Shown piece by piece: positions 9,260 through 18,169 of a stretch of DNA of 64,000 bases; the stretch's first letter is position 1; each line of letters starts with the position of its first letter. Below the pieces are notes generated by a model. That model had not been told where the DNA came from and ran no database searches. It worked only from the letters and a program-made list of their open reading frames with translations. The stretch comes from Desulfomonile tiedjei DSM 6799 (GTDB lineage Bacteria; Desulfobacterota; Desulfomonilia; Desulfomonilales; Desulfomonilaceae): the NCBI RefSeq assembly GCF_000266945.1, contig NC_018025.1, positions 5,026,001 through 5,090,000 on the forward strand. The letters run 5' to 3'. Made by a program: the position numbers and the translations under genes.

Positions 9260-11109
9260 GCTTGGAGCGTCGAATGAACGGTAACATGCATAAGACAGAG
9301 ATGAATCAGGAACAACATACCATAATCTCGATGTTTTTGGACAGAGCTGAATCTAGCCCGCAGAAAGTCGCACTGAGGTACAAGTATCTCGGCATATGGA
9401 GGGATATCACGTGGGCCGAGTACCGACAGAAAGTCAGACATACGTGCCTCGGTCTGGTAGCTCTCGGATTGGAACATGGAGATCGAGCCGCCGTAATAGG
9501 CGAGAACCGTCCTGAGTGGCTTTATGCGGACTTGGGCACCGTGGCTGCCGGAGGCGTAACTGTTGGGATCTATACTACCAGTGCTGCCCAACAGTGCGAA
9601 TACGTGACGGTTCACTCGTCTTCCAAGTTTTTCATTGCTGAGGACGAAGAGCAACTGGACAAGGTGCTCTTTTTCCGGGATCGGGCCCCGGATCTCAAGA
9701 AGATCGTGGTTATCGATCCCAAAGGCTTGAAGCGCTTTTCCGATCCCATGGTTATCACTTTCGAGGAACTCCTGGAAATCGGGCGATCCCTTGACGAAAA
9801 GGAACCAACTCGTTTTGACGATCTGGTTCGTGCCACTCGTCCTGATGAACTCGCGCTCATCATTTACACATCAGGAACAACAGGTCCTCCCAAAGGCGCC
9901 ATGTTGTCCCACAGTAATATTGTGTGGACGTCATGGTCCATCGGTGAAGCAATTCCCATGTTTCCCGACGATGAGATGGTATCCTTTCTGCCGTTGAGTC
10001 ATATTGCCGAAAGGATGTTCACGGTTTTCCTGCCGCTCCGTTTCGGATACACCGTAAACTTTGTCGAAAGTCCCGATACTGTAACGGACAACTTTCGCGA
10101 AATCTCTCCGACGGTCATTTTCGCGGTTCCCCGAATCTGGGAGAAATACTATTCCAGCGTCCGCATCAGAGTGGCAAATGCTACCTGGTTCAAGAGGGTA
10201 GCTTATGCTTTTGCGGAACGCGTAGGATTGGAATACGCGAACAGGAAATTCTCCGCTCAGAGCATTTCGCTCTGGCTGAGACTACTCAGAGCTGTTGCAC
10301 AGCTTGCGGTCTTCTATAAATTACGCGAACGACTCGGGTTCGAGCGCGTCAGGATGGCAGTGTCCGGAGCGGCACCCATCTCTCCGGACGTGTTGAGATA
10401 TTTCCACAGCATAGGCGTGCCGATGCGTGAAGTGTACGGGCAAACTGAAGGTTCCGGTCCCACTTGCATACACCAGGGAGGAGTCATCGAGTTAGGCAAT
10501 GTAGGCCCTCCCCTGCCTGGAGTTGAAGTTCGTATCGACGAGGATGGAGAGATTCTCGTGAAGGGTGGCAACATCTTCATGGGATATTTCCGAAATCCCG
10601 AAGCTACTGCCGAGACCCTTACAGAAGGCTGGCTCCGGTCAGGAGATGTGGGAGTGATCGACGAAAGAGGATTTCTCCGAATTACCGATCGGAAGAAAGA
10701 CCTGATTATCACTGCCGGCGGCAAAAACATAGCTCCGCAGAACATCGAAAACCAGCTCAAATTCAGCCCGTACATCAATGATGCCATCGTGATCGGCGAT
10801 CGGCTCAAATTCCTTTCCGTTCTCATAGTCATCGATGAGGAAAATGTTGTTCAATACGCTCAAGACAATAAGATACCCTTTACCACTTATGAAACTCTCA
10901 CAAAGGCGCCTGAAATTGTTGAGTTGATTCACCGAGAGGTGCAACAGGTAAACAAGGCCCTTTCCAAGGTGGAAAAAGTAAAGAAATTCACCATCGTTCC
11001 CAAAAAATTGTACGAAGAAGACGGTGAAGTGACTCCCACTATGAAAGTGAAACGGAAGTATATTAACGAAATATACGCTGACCTCATAAAAGCGATGTAC
11101 AAATCGTAG
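9250..11109 (+). CDS. Long-chain-type acyl-CoA synthetase (AMP-forming)
   Basis: The protein has 619 aa and belongs to the ANL adenylate-forming superfamily. It has the P-loop IIYTSGTTGPPKGAMLSH, the A5 motif VYGQTEGSG, the A7-A8 region GWLRSGDVG and FLRITDRKKDLIITAGGKN, and a C-terminal lysine in TPTMKVKRKY. Length and the bacterial FadD15-like layout fit activation of fatty or aryl carboxylic acids to CoA thioesters with release of AMP. It overlaps livF by 10 bases (ATG at 9250; ATG 9274 is an alternative). Placement after a LIV transporter suggests uptake and immediate CoA activation of an organic acid. The true substrate cannot be read from sequence alone. Confidence 0.92.
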   Translation: MALGLERRMNGNMHKTEMNQEQHTIISMFLDRAESSPQKVALRYKYLGIWRDITWAEYRQKVRHTCLGLVALGLEHGDRAAVIGENRPEWLYADLGTVAAGGVTVGIYTTSAAQQCEYVTVHSSSKFFIAEDEEQLDKVLFFRDRAPDLKKIVVIDPKGLKRFSDPMVITFEELLEIGRSLDEKEPTRFDDLVRATRPDELALIIYTSGTTGPPKGAMLSHSNIVWTSWSIGEAIPMFPDDEMVSFLPLSHIAERMFTVFLPLRFGYTVNFVESPDTVTDNFREISPTVIFAVPRIWEKYYSSVRIRVANATWFKRVAYAFAERVGLEYANRKFSAQSISLWLRLLRAVAQLAVFYKLRERLGFERVRMAVSGAAPISPDVLRYFHSIGVPMREVYGQTEGSGPTCIHQGGVIELGNVGPPLPGVEVRIDEDGEILVKGGNIFMGYFRNPEATAETLTEGWLRSGDVGVIDERGFLRITDRKKDLIITAGGKNIAPQNIENQLKFSPYINDAIVIGDRLKFLSVLIVIDEENVVQYAQDNKIPFTTYETLTKAPEIVELIHREVQQVNKALSKVEKVKKFTIVPKKLYEEDGEVTPTMKVKRKYINEIYADLIKAMYKS

Positions 11110-11134
11110 ACTTAGTTCTGATTAGGAGCATGCC

Positions 11135-12265
11135 ATGTCAGGGAAGAAGGATGATTTGGCAGGGCCGGGAATTGGCGACTACAGTGAGTTGGAGAAAATT
11201 CTTCCGCAGCATTACTCTTCGTTATTATCGCCGAAAGAGACTCAGCTCGCGATCTTTGCACTCAAGGATCATATCGAATCCGGTCTTTGTAGAGAATTAA
11301 ATCTGATCAGAGTGACTGTCCCGTTAATTGTGGATATTGAAAGCGGAGTGAACGATTATCTCGATCGAGACGGTTCCAGGACGCCGGTTGGCTTTCACAT
11401 TTCTAACGATCATGCGAGAAATCCTGTTGATGCTCAGGTGGTTCAGGCTGCTACGAAGTGGAAGCGAGTAGCTCTTAAGCAGTTCGGTATGCAAGTTGGC
11501 GAGGGCTTGCTCACTGACATGCGTGCCGTACGAAAAGACTATTTTCTCGATCACGATCACAGCGCTTATGTGGATCAATGGGACTGGGAGAAGGTTATAT
11601 CTGCGCAGGATCGCAATCTTGCCTATCTGAAGCAGGTGGTAACAAGGATATGGAAGGTGCTGAAGGGTGCCGAAACGCTGATCCTCGAGATGTTTCCACA
11701 ACTAAAGACATCTAAATATCCTGACCTTCCCGAAGAACTCACTTTCATTCATGCTGAAGACATTTTGGATCGGTATCCCGATCTACCCAGAAAACAGCGA
11801 GAAACGGCTATATTACAGGATTTCCCTGCGGTCTTCATCTATGGGATCGGTTGGACGCTTGCTGATGGTTATCCCCACGAACTTCGAGCAGCAGACTACG
11901 ATGATTGGGTTACGGAAACGTTTTCGGAAGATGGCAGGCCTATGCACGGTTTGAACGGAGATATTCTCGTGTGGAATCCCGTCACAAAGCGGCGTCACGA
12001 GCTCACCTCCATGGGAATCCGTGTCAACGCCGAGACGCTCCTGCAGCAACTGGAGATTACGGGCCAGCTCGATTTCCTGAACATGCCATATCATCAGGCA
12101 ATAGTCAATGACGAGTTGCCTCTGAGCATCGGCGGAGGAATAGGCCAATCGAGGACTTTTATGCTGTTACTCAAGAAGGCGCATTTGGGAGAAGTAAGCG
12201 TCACCGTATGGCCCAAGATCCTCAAGGAAATGTGCGCAAAGAAGAACATTCACGTACTGGATTAG
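11135..12265 (+). CDS. asnA: asnA: aspartate-ammonia ligase (asparagine synthetase A)
   Basis: The 376-aa protein is slightly longer than the roughly 330-aa E. coli enzyme. It shows the AsnA pattern throughout: LNLIRVTVPLIVDIESGVND, HSLAKWKR-like AATKWKRVALKQF, GLLTDMRAVRKDYFLDHDHS, VDQWDWEKVI and the C-terminal SIGGGIGQSRTFMLLLKKAH. The fold is that of class II aminoacyl-tRNA synthetases. It makes asparagine from aspartate, ammonia and ATP in the cytoplasm, via aspartyl-AMP. The ATG at 11135 follows TTAGGAGCATGCC. It starts 25 bases after the synthetase stop and may be read from the same transcript, though function is unrelated. Confidence 0.95.
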   Translation: MSGKKDDLAGPGIGDYSELEKILPQHYSSLLSPKETQLAIFALKDHIESGLCRELNLIRVTVPLIVDIESGVNDYLDRDGSRTPVGFHISNDHARNPVDAQVVQAATKWKRVALKQFGMQVGEGLLTDMRAVRKDYFLDHDHSAYVDQWDWEKVISAQDRNLAYLKQVVTRIWKVLKGAETLILEMFPQLKTSKYPDLPEELTFIHAEDILDRYPDLPRKQRETAILQDFPAVFIYGIGWTLADGYPHELRAADYDDWVTETFSEDGRPMHGLNGDILVWNPVTKRRHELTSMGIRVNAETLLQQLEITGQLDFLNMPYHQAIVNDELPLSIGGGIGQSRTFMLLLKKAHLGEVSVTVWPKILKEMCAKKNIHVLD

Positions 12266-12329
12266 TATCCTTTCGGCATTGCCGCGGATCGGTTGTTGGC
12301 GCGAATTGTAGCAGTTGCCGAAATTAATG

Positions 12330-12395
12330 ACCGGTTGAAGGTTAGAAATATTGGTAGGTGCCGTGCCTCCGTGCCGGCACATCTTGGAATATGAT
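12330..12395. repeat. Family C palindromic repeat, truncated copy
   Basis: TATTGGTAGGTGCCG starts the unit, followed by GCCTCCGTGCCGGCACATCTT. It equals the left half of the 95-bp unit at 31045-31139; the second hairpin and right end are absent. Upstream AATTAATGACCGGTTGAAG also matches the flank of the 31045 copy. The whole 12266-12584 gap otherwise shows no gene. Confidence 0.65.
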
Positions 12396-12584
12396 CTATT
12401 ATCATAATCTGGAAGGCTGGAGGTATCTTTCGCTCCGGACGACGCAAAGCCGTCTAATCACTCCGCTCAGAACACTTCAGCCTGTGCCATCTTGTATGCA
12501 TAATTGCGAAATGGTACCAAGTGTCTCCCCCCGGCCACTCCGCTCAATATTCGTGGGGTAAGTAGGTCATTTCTCTTTTGAATC

Positions 12585-14234
12585 CTAGGTCAAAGGAAGT
12601 GTTATGGTAAAGGTCGTCCCGCTCCCCTCTTCACTCGCGACCCGGATATGTCCTCCCAATCTCTCGATGATGCTGTAGCTTACCGACAGACCGAGACCTT
12701 TTGCTTCTCCGCCCTTCTTTGTGGTAAAAAACGGCTCAAAAATGTGGCGAAGCACAGATTGCGGAATGCCTGGTCCCGTGTCAGAGATTTCTATCACTAT
12801 TTCGTGGGATATATCCGGATTCTTCCTCGTTTTGACTCCGATAGTTCCTGAATTTCCTACTGCATCCAATGCATTGTCAATAATGTTAAGAAATACTTGT
12901 TGAAGCTGGGTCGGGTCCGTACTTATCCGCGGCAAGAGAGGATCGTAGTCCTTCTTAAATTGGATTTCTCTGAAATATGCCTCACTCTCGAACAGGGCAA
13001 CGGTATCTATGAGAATCTGATTGACGTCCACCGTTTCATGGATCGGCGCTATGCGACGTCCAAAACGAAGCAAATGGTGGGTGACAATTTTGCAGCGCTC
13101 CACTTGATCTCGTATCTTGATGACACAATCCTGGAGATCTTTGAAGTGAGCGCTCTGAGAGAGTTCCTCTTCCTCAAGAAGGTCCTTCATCCACCCTGCT
13201 TTTTCAGCAATTATTGCGAGCGGATTGTTAATCTCATGAGCAATTCCCGCGGCCATTTTTCCGAGAGCAGCCATTTTACTCCACTGAATTACGGCGTCCT
13301 GTTCAGAAGTCGATTCAGCAGAAACAGGGCTCTGGTGTTCGACAAACCAGCCGCTCGCGAGCATGGCTCCAACAAGAACAAGCACTGATATCAACGCAAG
13401 GATAGCGCCAATGTACCATCGCAATCCGAGAAGACTGCCCATTCTGTCGCGAAGATCTTCTTTGATTACGAGGATCCATTTGGGGGAACCCAGTGATGCT
13501 TCCGCATAAAGCTTGGTCTCTCCATTTTCGGACAACTCTCTAACGCTCACGCCTGCATCTGAAGAGAAATCAGGTACTGTCGATTTTCCCAGTAATTGTC
13601 CACTAAATCGGGAGCCGGATTGCAGTATTTTGTCGGTATTCACGACAAAAGCGTCATCCCGAGGTCCGGAGCGAGCAGAATCGATGATCTCGTCGATGAA
13701 GTCGGCACGCAGAGTAGCTCGCACGATCCAGTTGCCTGCCTCTTCCCGTTTGTTCACCGCAATGAACATGTATGGGACATGGTCAGCATCAACAAAAACA
13801 TCCCCGATATAAGTGCCTGACGAGATCACGGATTTCAGCCATCCGTCCCGATTTGCGGGCTGAGCCGTTTGCGGAGTGTCGCCAACGTACGCGAGTCGAT
13901 TTCCGTTCTCATCCGTCACTTCAATTGCCACGAAGTATTTCGACTGGAGTCTCACGAGATTGAGAACAGAGGTCGAATGAGAAGAATCTGCCATACCCTG
14001 CCGTGACTGAGTATCTGTGACACTCTTCAGATTGATGATTCGGTCATCAAAGAATCTTTGAAGAAGGCTACGTTTCGCCTCTGCCAGGACACGCAACTCT
14101 TCCTGTGCCTTGTCTCTGGCAGCCTCACCGATGAAGAAATAGAGTGTGAAGCCCAGCATAAACATCGGAATTAACGCTAGAAGCACTGCTCCAAGCACAA
14201 CTCCGAGTCTGGTCATCTCACCTCGGCCGGCCAT
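12585..14234 (-). CDS. Sensor histidine kinase with extracytoplasmic Cache domain
   Basis: The protein has 549 aa. The ATG at 14234 follows AAGAAGGAGG with 5 bases spacing; in-frame codons further upstream would run into the receiver gene and are unlikely. A membrane helix (about 8-30) and a second one near residue 285-305 flank a Cache-type sensor (about 35-280). The kinase core follows: H-box AAGIAHEINNPLAI, N-box IIDNALDAVG, G1 DTGPGIP, and G2 GGEAKGLGLSVSYSI. It resembles the kinase at 20324-22003 in layout and in the H-box. The single-domain receiver upstream (14356-14721) is the obvious phosphorylation partner. Its ligand is unknown. Confidence 0.92.
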   Translation of the reverse strand: MAGRGEMTRLGVVLGAVLLALIPMFMLGFTLYFFIGEAARDKAQEELRVLAEAKRSLLQRFFDDRIINLKSVTDTQSRQGMADSSHSTSVLNLVRLQSKYFVAIEVTDENGNRLAYVGDTPQTAQPANRDGWLKSVISSGTYIGDVFVDADHVPYMFIAVNKREEAGNWIVRATLRADFIDEIIDSARSGPRDDAFVVNTDKILQSGSRFSGQLLGKSTVPDFSSDAGVSVRELSENGETKLYAEASLGSPKWILVIKEDLRDRMGSLLGLRWYIGAILALISVLVLVGAMLASGWFVEHQSPVSAESTSEQDAVIQWSKMAALGKMAAGIAHEINNPLAIIAEKAGWMKDLLEEEELSQSAHFKDLQDCVIKIRDQVERCKIVTHHLLRFGRRIAPIHETVDVNQILIDTVALFESEAYFREIQFKKDYDPLLPRISTDPTQLQQVFLNIIDNALDAVGNSGTIGVKTRKNPDISHEIVIEISDTGPGIPQSVLRHIFEPFFTTKKGGEAKGLGLSVSYSIIERLGGHIRVASEEGSGTTFTITLPLT

Positions 14235-14355
14235 CGATGCCTCCTTCTTGAATTTGAGGTCATTCGCCCGAAAATGGCACCGAGATGACCGCCGCAGCGG
14301 AAATCGGGAATGGGCCTTTTGAAAGTCAACAACTCTCTTACGCAGCCGGGTGGAT

Positions 14356-14721
14356 TCACAAAGACTCTTTTCCGATGGCTCGCCCAATTCTTTCCAAGAG
14401 CAAGTCGAGGTCCACGGGTTTCAGGAGATAGTCGAAGGCACCCAGTTCTACTCCTCCCGGCGAAGTACCGAGACCTGTCAAAACAATGACTGGTAAATTG
14501 GGCAATTCTGCCTTAATGCGTTTCAGGATTTGGTACCCGCTCGCACCGGGCAAAACAATGTCGAGTACAATCAGTTGAGGCATGCAGATGTGGATCTGGT
14601 CAAAAGCTTCTTTCTCGTCGCCGGCCTCACATACAATAAAACCTCTGTAACGCAAACGTTCTGCAAGCGTATAGCGAAAATCGACTTCGTCATCCACGAG
14701 AAGAATTATTTCCCCTGACAT
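14356..14721 (-). CDS. Stand-alone receiver (CheY-like) response regulator
   Basis: The 121-aa protein has acidic pocket LVDDE, phosphoacceptor Asp in LIVLDIVLPG, Thr in IVLTGLG, and Lys in YLLKPVDLD. It has no output domain. The ATG at 14721 has AGGGG 9 bases upstream; GTG 14727 is an alternative. It lies just upstream of the Cache kinase and is probably co-transcribed with it. It may pass phosphate on or act through protein contact. It lacks the C-terminal Lys-rich tail seen in the receivers at 22051 and 23109. Confidence 0.9.
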   Translation of the reverse strand: MSGEIILLVDDEVDFRYTLAERLRYRGFIVCEAGDEKEAFDQIHICMPQLIVLDIVLPGASGYQILKRIKAELPNLPVIVLTGLGTSPGGVELGAFDYLLKPVDLDLLLERIGRAIGKESL

Positions 14722-14806
14722 ATTCACCGGCCCCTACCGTATTTTATTCCGCAGTGCCTGAATCTGTGCGTACATTCCACTCCTCCAGTATTCCTACCCG
14801 AAAGTT

Positions 14807-15931
14807 TCAGCGTCCTATTACACCTGGTGCAAGAGGTTTCGTACGGAGCACGTAAAACGGAGGTTTGGCTTGATTCTTCCCTTCATTTAGCGGGGCGGAT
14901 AAATGGAGCTGGCTCGAAACAAAGTAGAGAAATCCATCGGGACCATAGCTAAAGGATTCAAGCCAGGAGATCCGAGGATCGGTCACGAGTTGTTTAAACT
15001 CCCGATTGGGGGAGATCACGCTCAGTGTACTAGACTGTAGATCGCTGATATAAATATTACCGGCATTGTCTATCGAAAGACCGTCACAGATCGGTTTATC
15101 GCTGAAACGCTCGACCTTTTGGCCAAGTTGCTGATCTGCGAACTGAGAATTCAAGAGGTCTGCCGTACGGATTCTGTACATTGATTTCCCGTTCATAGGA
15201 CCGAAATAGAGCCATTCATCCTTTGAATCCAATGCAATCGGATTCACGCCGACAAGAAGATTGAACCGGCCCGAGTCGGGCAATGTATAATCAAGAGAAC
15301 GACCGTTTATCCTTAGCTGGACCTTTTCAGGCTTAACACTTGGGTGAGCCCGCAACACGCGGCGAACTCGGGCGGTTTCCAAATCAACGACAACAATAGC
15401 TGACTCTTCCGCTCCCGCACTATGCGAAATATAGATCGCATCATGCGTCCGATCCACAGCCAGATCATTCACGAATACGCTATCGGGGAGTACAGTCGGC
15501 AGAACAATCGCGGGCGGCGTTAGATGAATTACTTTGTACATCCGATCCCGGACAGTATCCCAAGCCACTAACTTTGGAATCGATCCTTCTTCGCTCCCGC
15601 TGTCCAATACCCATACGATACCCCGTTTGTCGCATTGGATACCCAGTACCGTATCCCAAGCGAAAGTTGTCTTTGGATCGTGTCTATTCCAGTCGGCGTC
15701 AGGAAAGGGGATCAAACTTCCATCTTTTGCCAGTTCAACCACCTTCAATTTAGGAGAATAAAACGGATGAAGCGTAAGGATGATCCGATTTGAGGGAGTG
15801 ACAGTTATGTTACCAGGAGCAACAGGCAATTGAGCAACGACCTCTAATTCGGACGCAAAGCCCGCACCCGCAAAAAAAGCAGCCATAAGGATCAAGGAAA
15901 TTCCTGCGAATTTCCGACCGAATTTCATCAT
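14807..15931 (-). CDS. Major royal jelly/Yellow-type beta-propeller protein, secreted
   Basis: The protein has 374 aa. The start is ATG 15931 (MMKFGRKFAG), preceded by CGGAGG at suitable distance. A Sec signal peptide (hydrophobic ISLILMAAFFAGAGFAS) predicts export. The body matches the MRJP/Yellow family in pattern: AQLPVAPGNITVTPSNRI, a repeated blade motif ending in VVVDL, VFVNDLAVD and DGLSIDNAGNIYISDL. Bacterial members have no settled activity; insect Yellow proteins include dopachrome-conversion enzymes and ligand carriers. Neighbours give no clear hint. Family assignment is likely; function is unknown. Confidence 0.8.
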   Translation of the reverse strand: MMKFGRKFAGISLILMAAFFAGAGFASELEVVAQLPVAPGNITVTPSNRIILTLHPFYSPKLKVVELAKDGSLIPFPDADWNRHDPKTTFAWDTVLGIQCDKRGIVWVLDSGSEEGSIPKLVAWDTVRDRMYKVIHLTPPAIVLPTVLPDSVFVNDLAVDRTHDAIYISHSAGAEESAIVVVDLETARVRRVLRAHPSVKPEKVQLRINGRSLDYTLPDSGRFNLLVGVNPIALDSKDEWLYFGPMNGKSMYRIRTADLLNSQFADQQLGQKVERFSDKPICDGLSIDNAGNIYISDLQSSTLSVISPNREFKQLVTDPRISWLESFSYGPDGFLYFVSSQLHLSAPLNEGKNQAKPPFYVLRTKPLAPGVIGR

Positions 15932-16131
15932 CTTGTCAAGCCTCCGATTGGGCAACCAGCCAGTTTTGATGTGGATGACACATTGATCGCTCCACGTATT
16001 AGTGTAGAGTCTCGTCCAACGAGAGCGGGACTGCTTTCGCGGTTCAGGAAAATCGAAATAATTCTGACTGAATGTTCGCCTATTTGTTTGTGAACAAGAT
16101 TATACAATTTTCATTCATCCGATCAAGTATC

Positions 16132-16286
16132 ATACCAATGCGCTTTCATACGAGTAATATCGGGAAGCCGATCAGTTGCCGGCTCCCGCAGATCTCCTCC
16201 GCTACGGACGGCGCAGCCTGACTTCGCTTCGGAGACCCACCGGAGCCGGCTTCAGCATTGTCACTTCTTTGATAGCGCATTGGTAT
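16132..16286. repeat. MITE-like repeat family A, copy 1 (155 bp)
   Basis: ATACCAATGCGCT at the left is an exact inverted repeat of AGCGCATTGGTAT at the right. A copy of the same length and nearly the same sequence lies at 27673-27827. Internal palindromic stretches include GCCGGCTCCCG and GGAGCCGGC. No coding capacity is present. The shorter element at 58821-58912 shares the ATACCAAT...GCTTTCA terminus. Confidence 0.85.
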
Positions 16287-16381
16287 CAGCTATCCGTCCT
16301 GCGCAAGGGCAATTTTATCAACGATAACGGTCAAAGATAGAGAATTGTATGGTTTGCTTGTACGTTTTGTCTCGATGAAAT

Positions 16382-16414
16382 GTCGACCTCCACGCTAAAG
16401 GATGGGAGGTCGAC
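16382..16414. other. Perfect 10-bp inverted repeat between genes
   Basis: GTCGACCTCC and GGAGGTCGAC are separated by 13 bases. There is no T-run after it on either strand, so it is not a clear intrinsic terminator; it could be an operator or part of a repeat. The rest of 15932-16564, apart from the 155-bp repeat, shows nothing I recognise. Confidence 0.5.
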
Positions 16415-16564
16415 GGTGAAATGGGAGCGAAGCAGAAGCCATTGAAATGGTAACATCAAGATGGCCTTAGTTGTAACAGTTTATCCGCTCAATGGTGACT
16501 CTCGACAATATGCTTGATTTCTCAAGGGAATGATGCAGCCTAGAACCTTTACAGACAACCTGCC

Positions 16565-16798
16565 TTATATCGGCAAGTCTCTCTGCGCTTCATGCCGAAA
16601 ATCCAGATCTCCGGCTCTTAACGGACGGTCCACGGTAACGTAATCTCCCTTTGAATCCTGGACCTCTATGCGACTTACGGTTTCCACTTCGAGGCAAAGT
16701 CCTTGCCGCTTCATCTGATTAAACGATTGAATGGCTTCTTCCAGATTGTCAGCGGCGACTTCATAACGTGTCACAGTGACAAATCGGTACTTTTTCAT
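16565..16798 (-). CDS. Small hypothetical protein, 77 aa
   Basis: The ATG at 16798 has a strong GGAGGTGG box upstream, which supports translation from MKKYRFVTVTRYEVAAD. The protein is soluble, mixed alpha/beta and charged, with no Cys, no signal peptide and no membrane segment. The central EEAIQSFNQMKRQG looks like an amphipathic helix. I do not recognise the family. It is flanked by repeats on both sides. Confidence 0.6.
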   Translation of the reverse strand: MKKYRFVTVTRYEVAADNLEEAIQSFNQMKRQGLCLEVETVSRIEVQDSKGDYVTVDRPLRAGDLDFRHEAQRDLPI

Positions 16799-16885
16799 GG
16801 CGCCACCTCCGTACCTATTGGACAATTGCGGCCGATCCATGTTTCGTTCATCAACTTTGTCAGAATTCGGCAACACGATTCATGA

Positions 16886-16977
16886 TTGTCATTGCGAGGA
16901 GCGCAGCGACGTGGCAATCGCCTGGGATCCGGTGCTTAATTTCAGGCGATTGCTTCGCTTCGCTCGCAATGACAGTC
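16886..16977. repeat. TGTCATTGCGAG palindromic repeat
   Basis: The left arm TGTCATTGCGAGGAGCGCAG and the right arm CGCTCGCAATGACA are inverted, with inner GGCAATCGCCTG and CAGGCGATTGC also paired. The unit would fold into one long hairpin. Sequences of this type are widespread short repeats in environmental bacteria. Only one copy is in this window. The bases from here to 17203 contain no gene I can support. Confidence 0.8.
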
Positions 16978-17203
16978 ATTCAGACAACTCTGGCAAAAAT
17001 AACGCGATTTGCTTTCGTCATCACATCGTACGCCGGGTTCTTATTTTAACGCCTGTGAGGTCAGAGGAGATCTTCAACAATTTTTGAAAGCAAATTGGCA
17101 TGAGCAAAGCAAACCACATCGTGAAGTATTGCTTGACGGCAACACAGTCGTCATGGGAGGTGGCGAATTGAGGTTATTACATTCTACAATCGCTGTAAGG
17201 CAT

Positions 17204-18043
17204 TTAATGTATTTGATTATGCTGTCTCCATTCTTGCAGGTATCGAAAGGCTTCTCGCGCTGCTGCGTCGGCGGCATGTTCGTACGTATAGAGCTCCACT
17301 GTCACGAATCCATTGTAATCGATATCATCAAGACTTTTCAGTACATTATGGATATCGATTGCTCCTTCCCCAAGCATTAGATGATGATGTACCCGGCTGG
17401 GTGCGATATCTTCCAGATGGAAATGATGAGCCACATGAGCCATGCTTTTTATCAGAAATGAGGGATCTTCCCCCACACAGTAGAAGTGGCCCACATCGAA
17501 ATTCAGTCCGAATACTTCCGGATTCAGATCCGCTAAAAATTCGAGAAATTGGCTGCTCGTCTCAATGAGAAGACCCGGCTCTGGTTCGATCAGGATGCGG
17601 ATTCCATTGTCCGCGGCTTTCTTCTCTACTGCAGACAGTCCGCGTCTGAACAGGTCCAGCGCTTTCTCTCGTGTCATGTCTTCCAACGGTCCGCCAGGTT
17701 CGGTGGAAATATTCCGTGCGCCGAGTTTCGCTGCCAGCTCGATGCACCGCAATGTATAATTCACCCGTTTTTCCCTGAGTTTCGGTTCGTTTTCTATCCA
17801 GGAAGGATGATAGGTGTCCCCATCAGCATGGTGCATAAAGGCATTTACATTGGAAATCTCCAAACCGTTGTCCTGAAGGGTTGTTCGAATTTCGCGGATG
17901 TTCTGTTCCGTGAGCTGGTCCGGGTACGCATGGGGAACGTCCGCCATGATCTCGATTCCCTGATAGCCGGTGTCTGCTATGATTTTGATAGATTCCAATA
18001 AGTTGAATCGCAGAAAAGCATTTGAACTGAATGCAAATTTCAT
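17204..18043 (-). CDS. Sugar phosphate isomerase/epimerase-like TIM barrel, paralog 1
   Basis: The 279-aa protein starts at ATG 18043 (MKFAFSSNAFLRF) behind AAGAAAGG. It has the xylose isomerase-like barrel pattern (AP endonuclease 2 family): GYQGIEIMADVPHA, a run ending LEISNVNAF, RNISTEPGGP, IRILIEPEPGLL with the metal Glu, LNFDVGHFYC with Asp and His, HFHLEDIAP, and GFVTVELYTY. These are the metal-site positions of the family. The substrate is unknown. It is in tandem with a close paralog (18170-19018) that shares the KLSFSTNAF-like start and the TVELYTY end. Confidence 0.85.
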   Translation of the reverse strand: MKFAFSSNAFLRFNLLESIKIIADTGYQGIEIMADVPHAYPDQLTEQNIREIRTTLQDNGLEISNVNAFMHHADGDTYHPSWIENEPKLREKRVNYTLRCIELAAKLGARNISTEPGGPLEDMTREKALDLFRRGLSAVEKKAADNGIRILIEPEPGLLIETSSQFLEFLADLNPEVFGLNFDVGHFYCVGEDPSFLIKSMAHVAHHFHLEDIAPSRVHHHLMLGEGAIDIHNVLKSLDDIDYNGFVTVELYTYEHAADAAAREAFRYLQEWRQHNQIH

Positions 18044-18169
18044 ACAGAGACCTTTCTTCTTTGCCTTGTTCGGGTTTCCTTCAAGCGCAATCACCGAGCA
18101 TTGTCTCATATATCGTCAGAAAACAGGTTATATTCGGATAGCTTTTTCGGTTGTTTTTTTTCGAATGGA

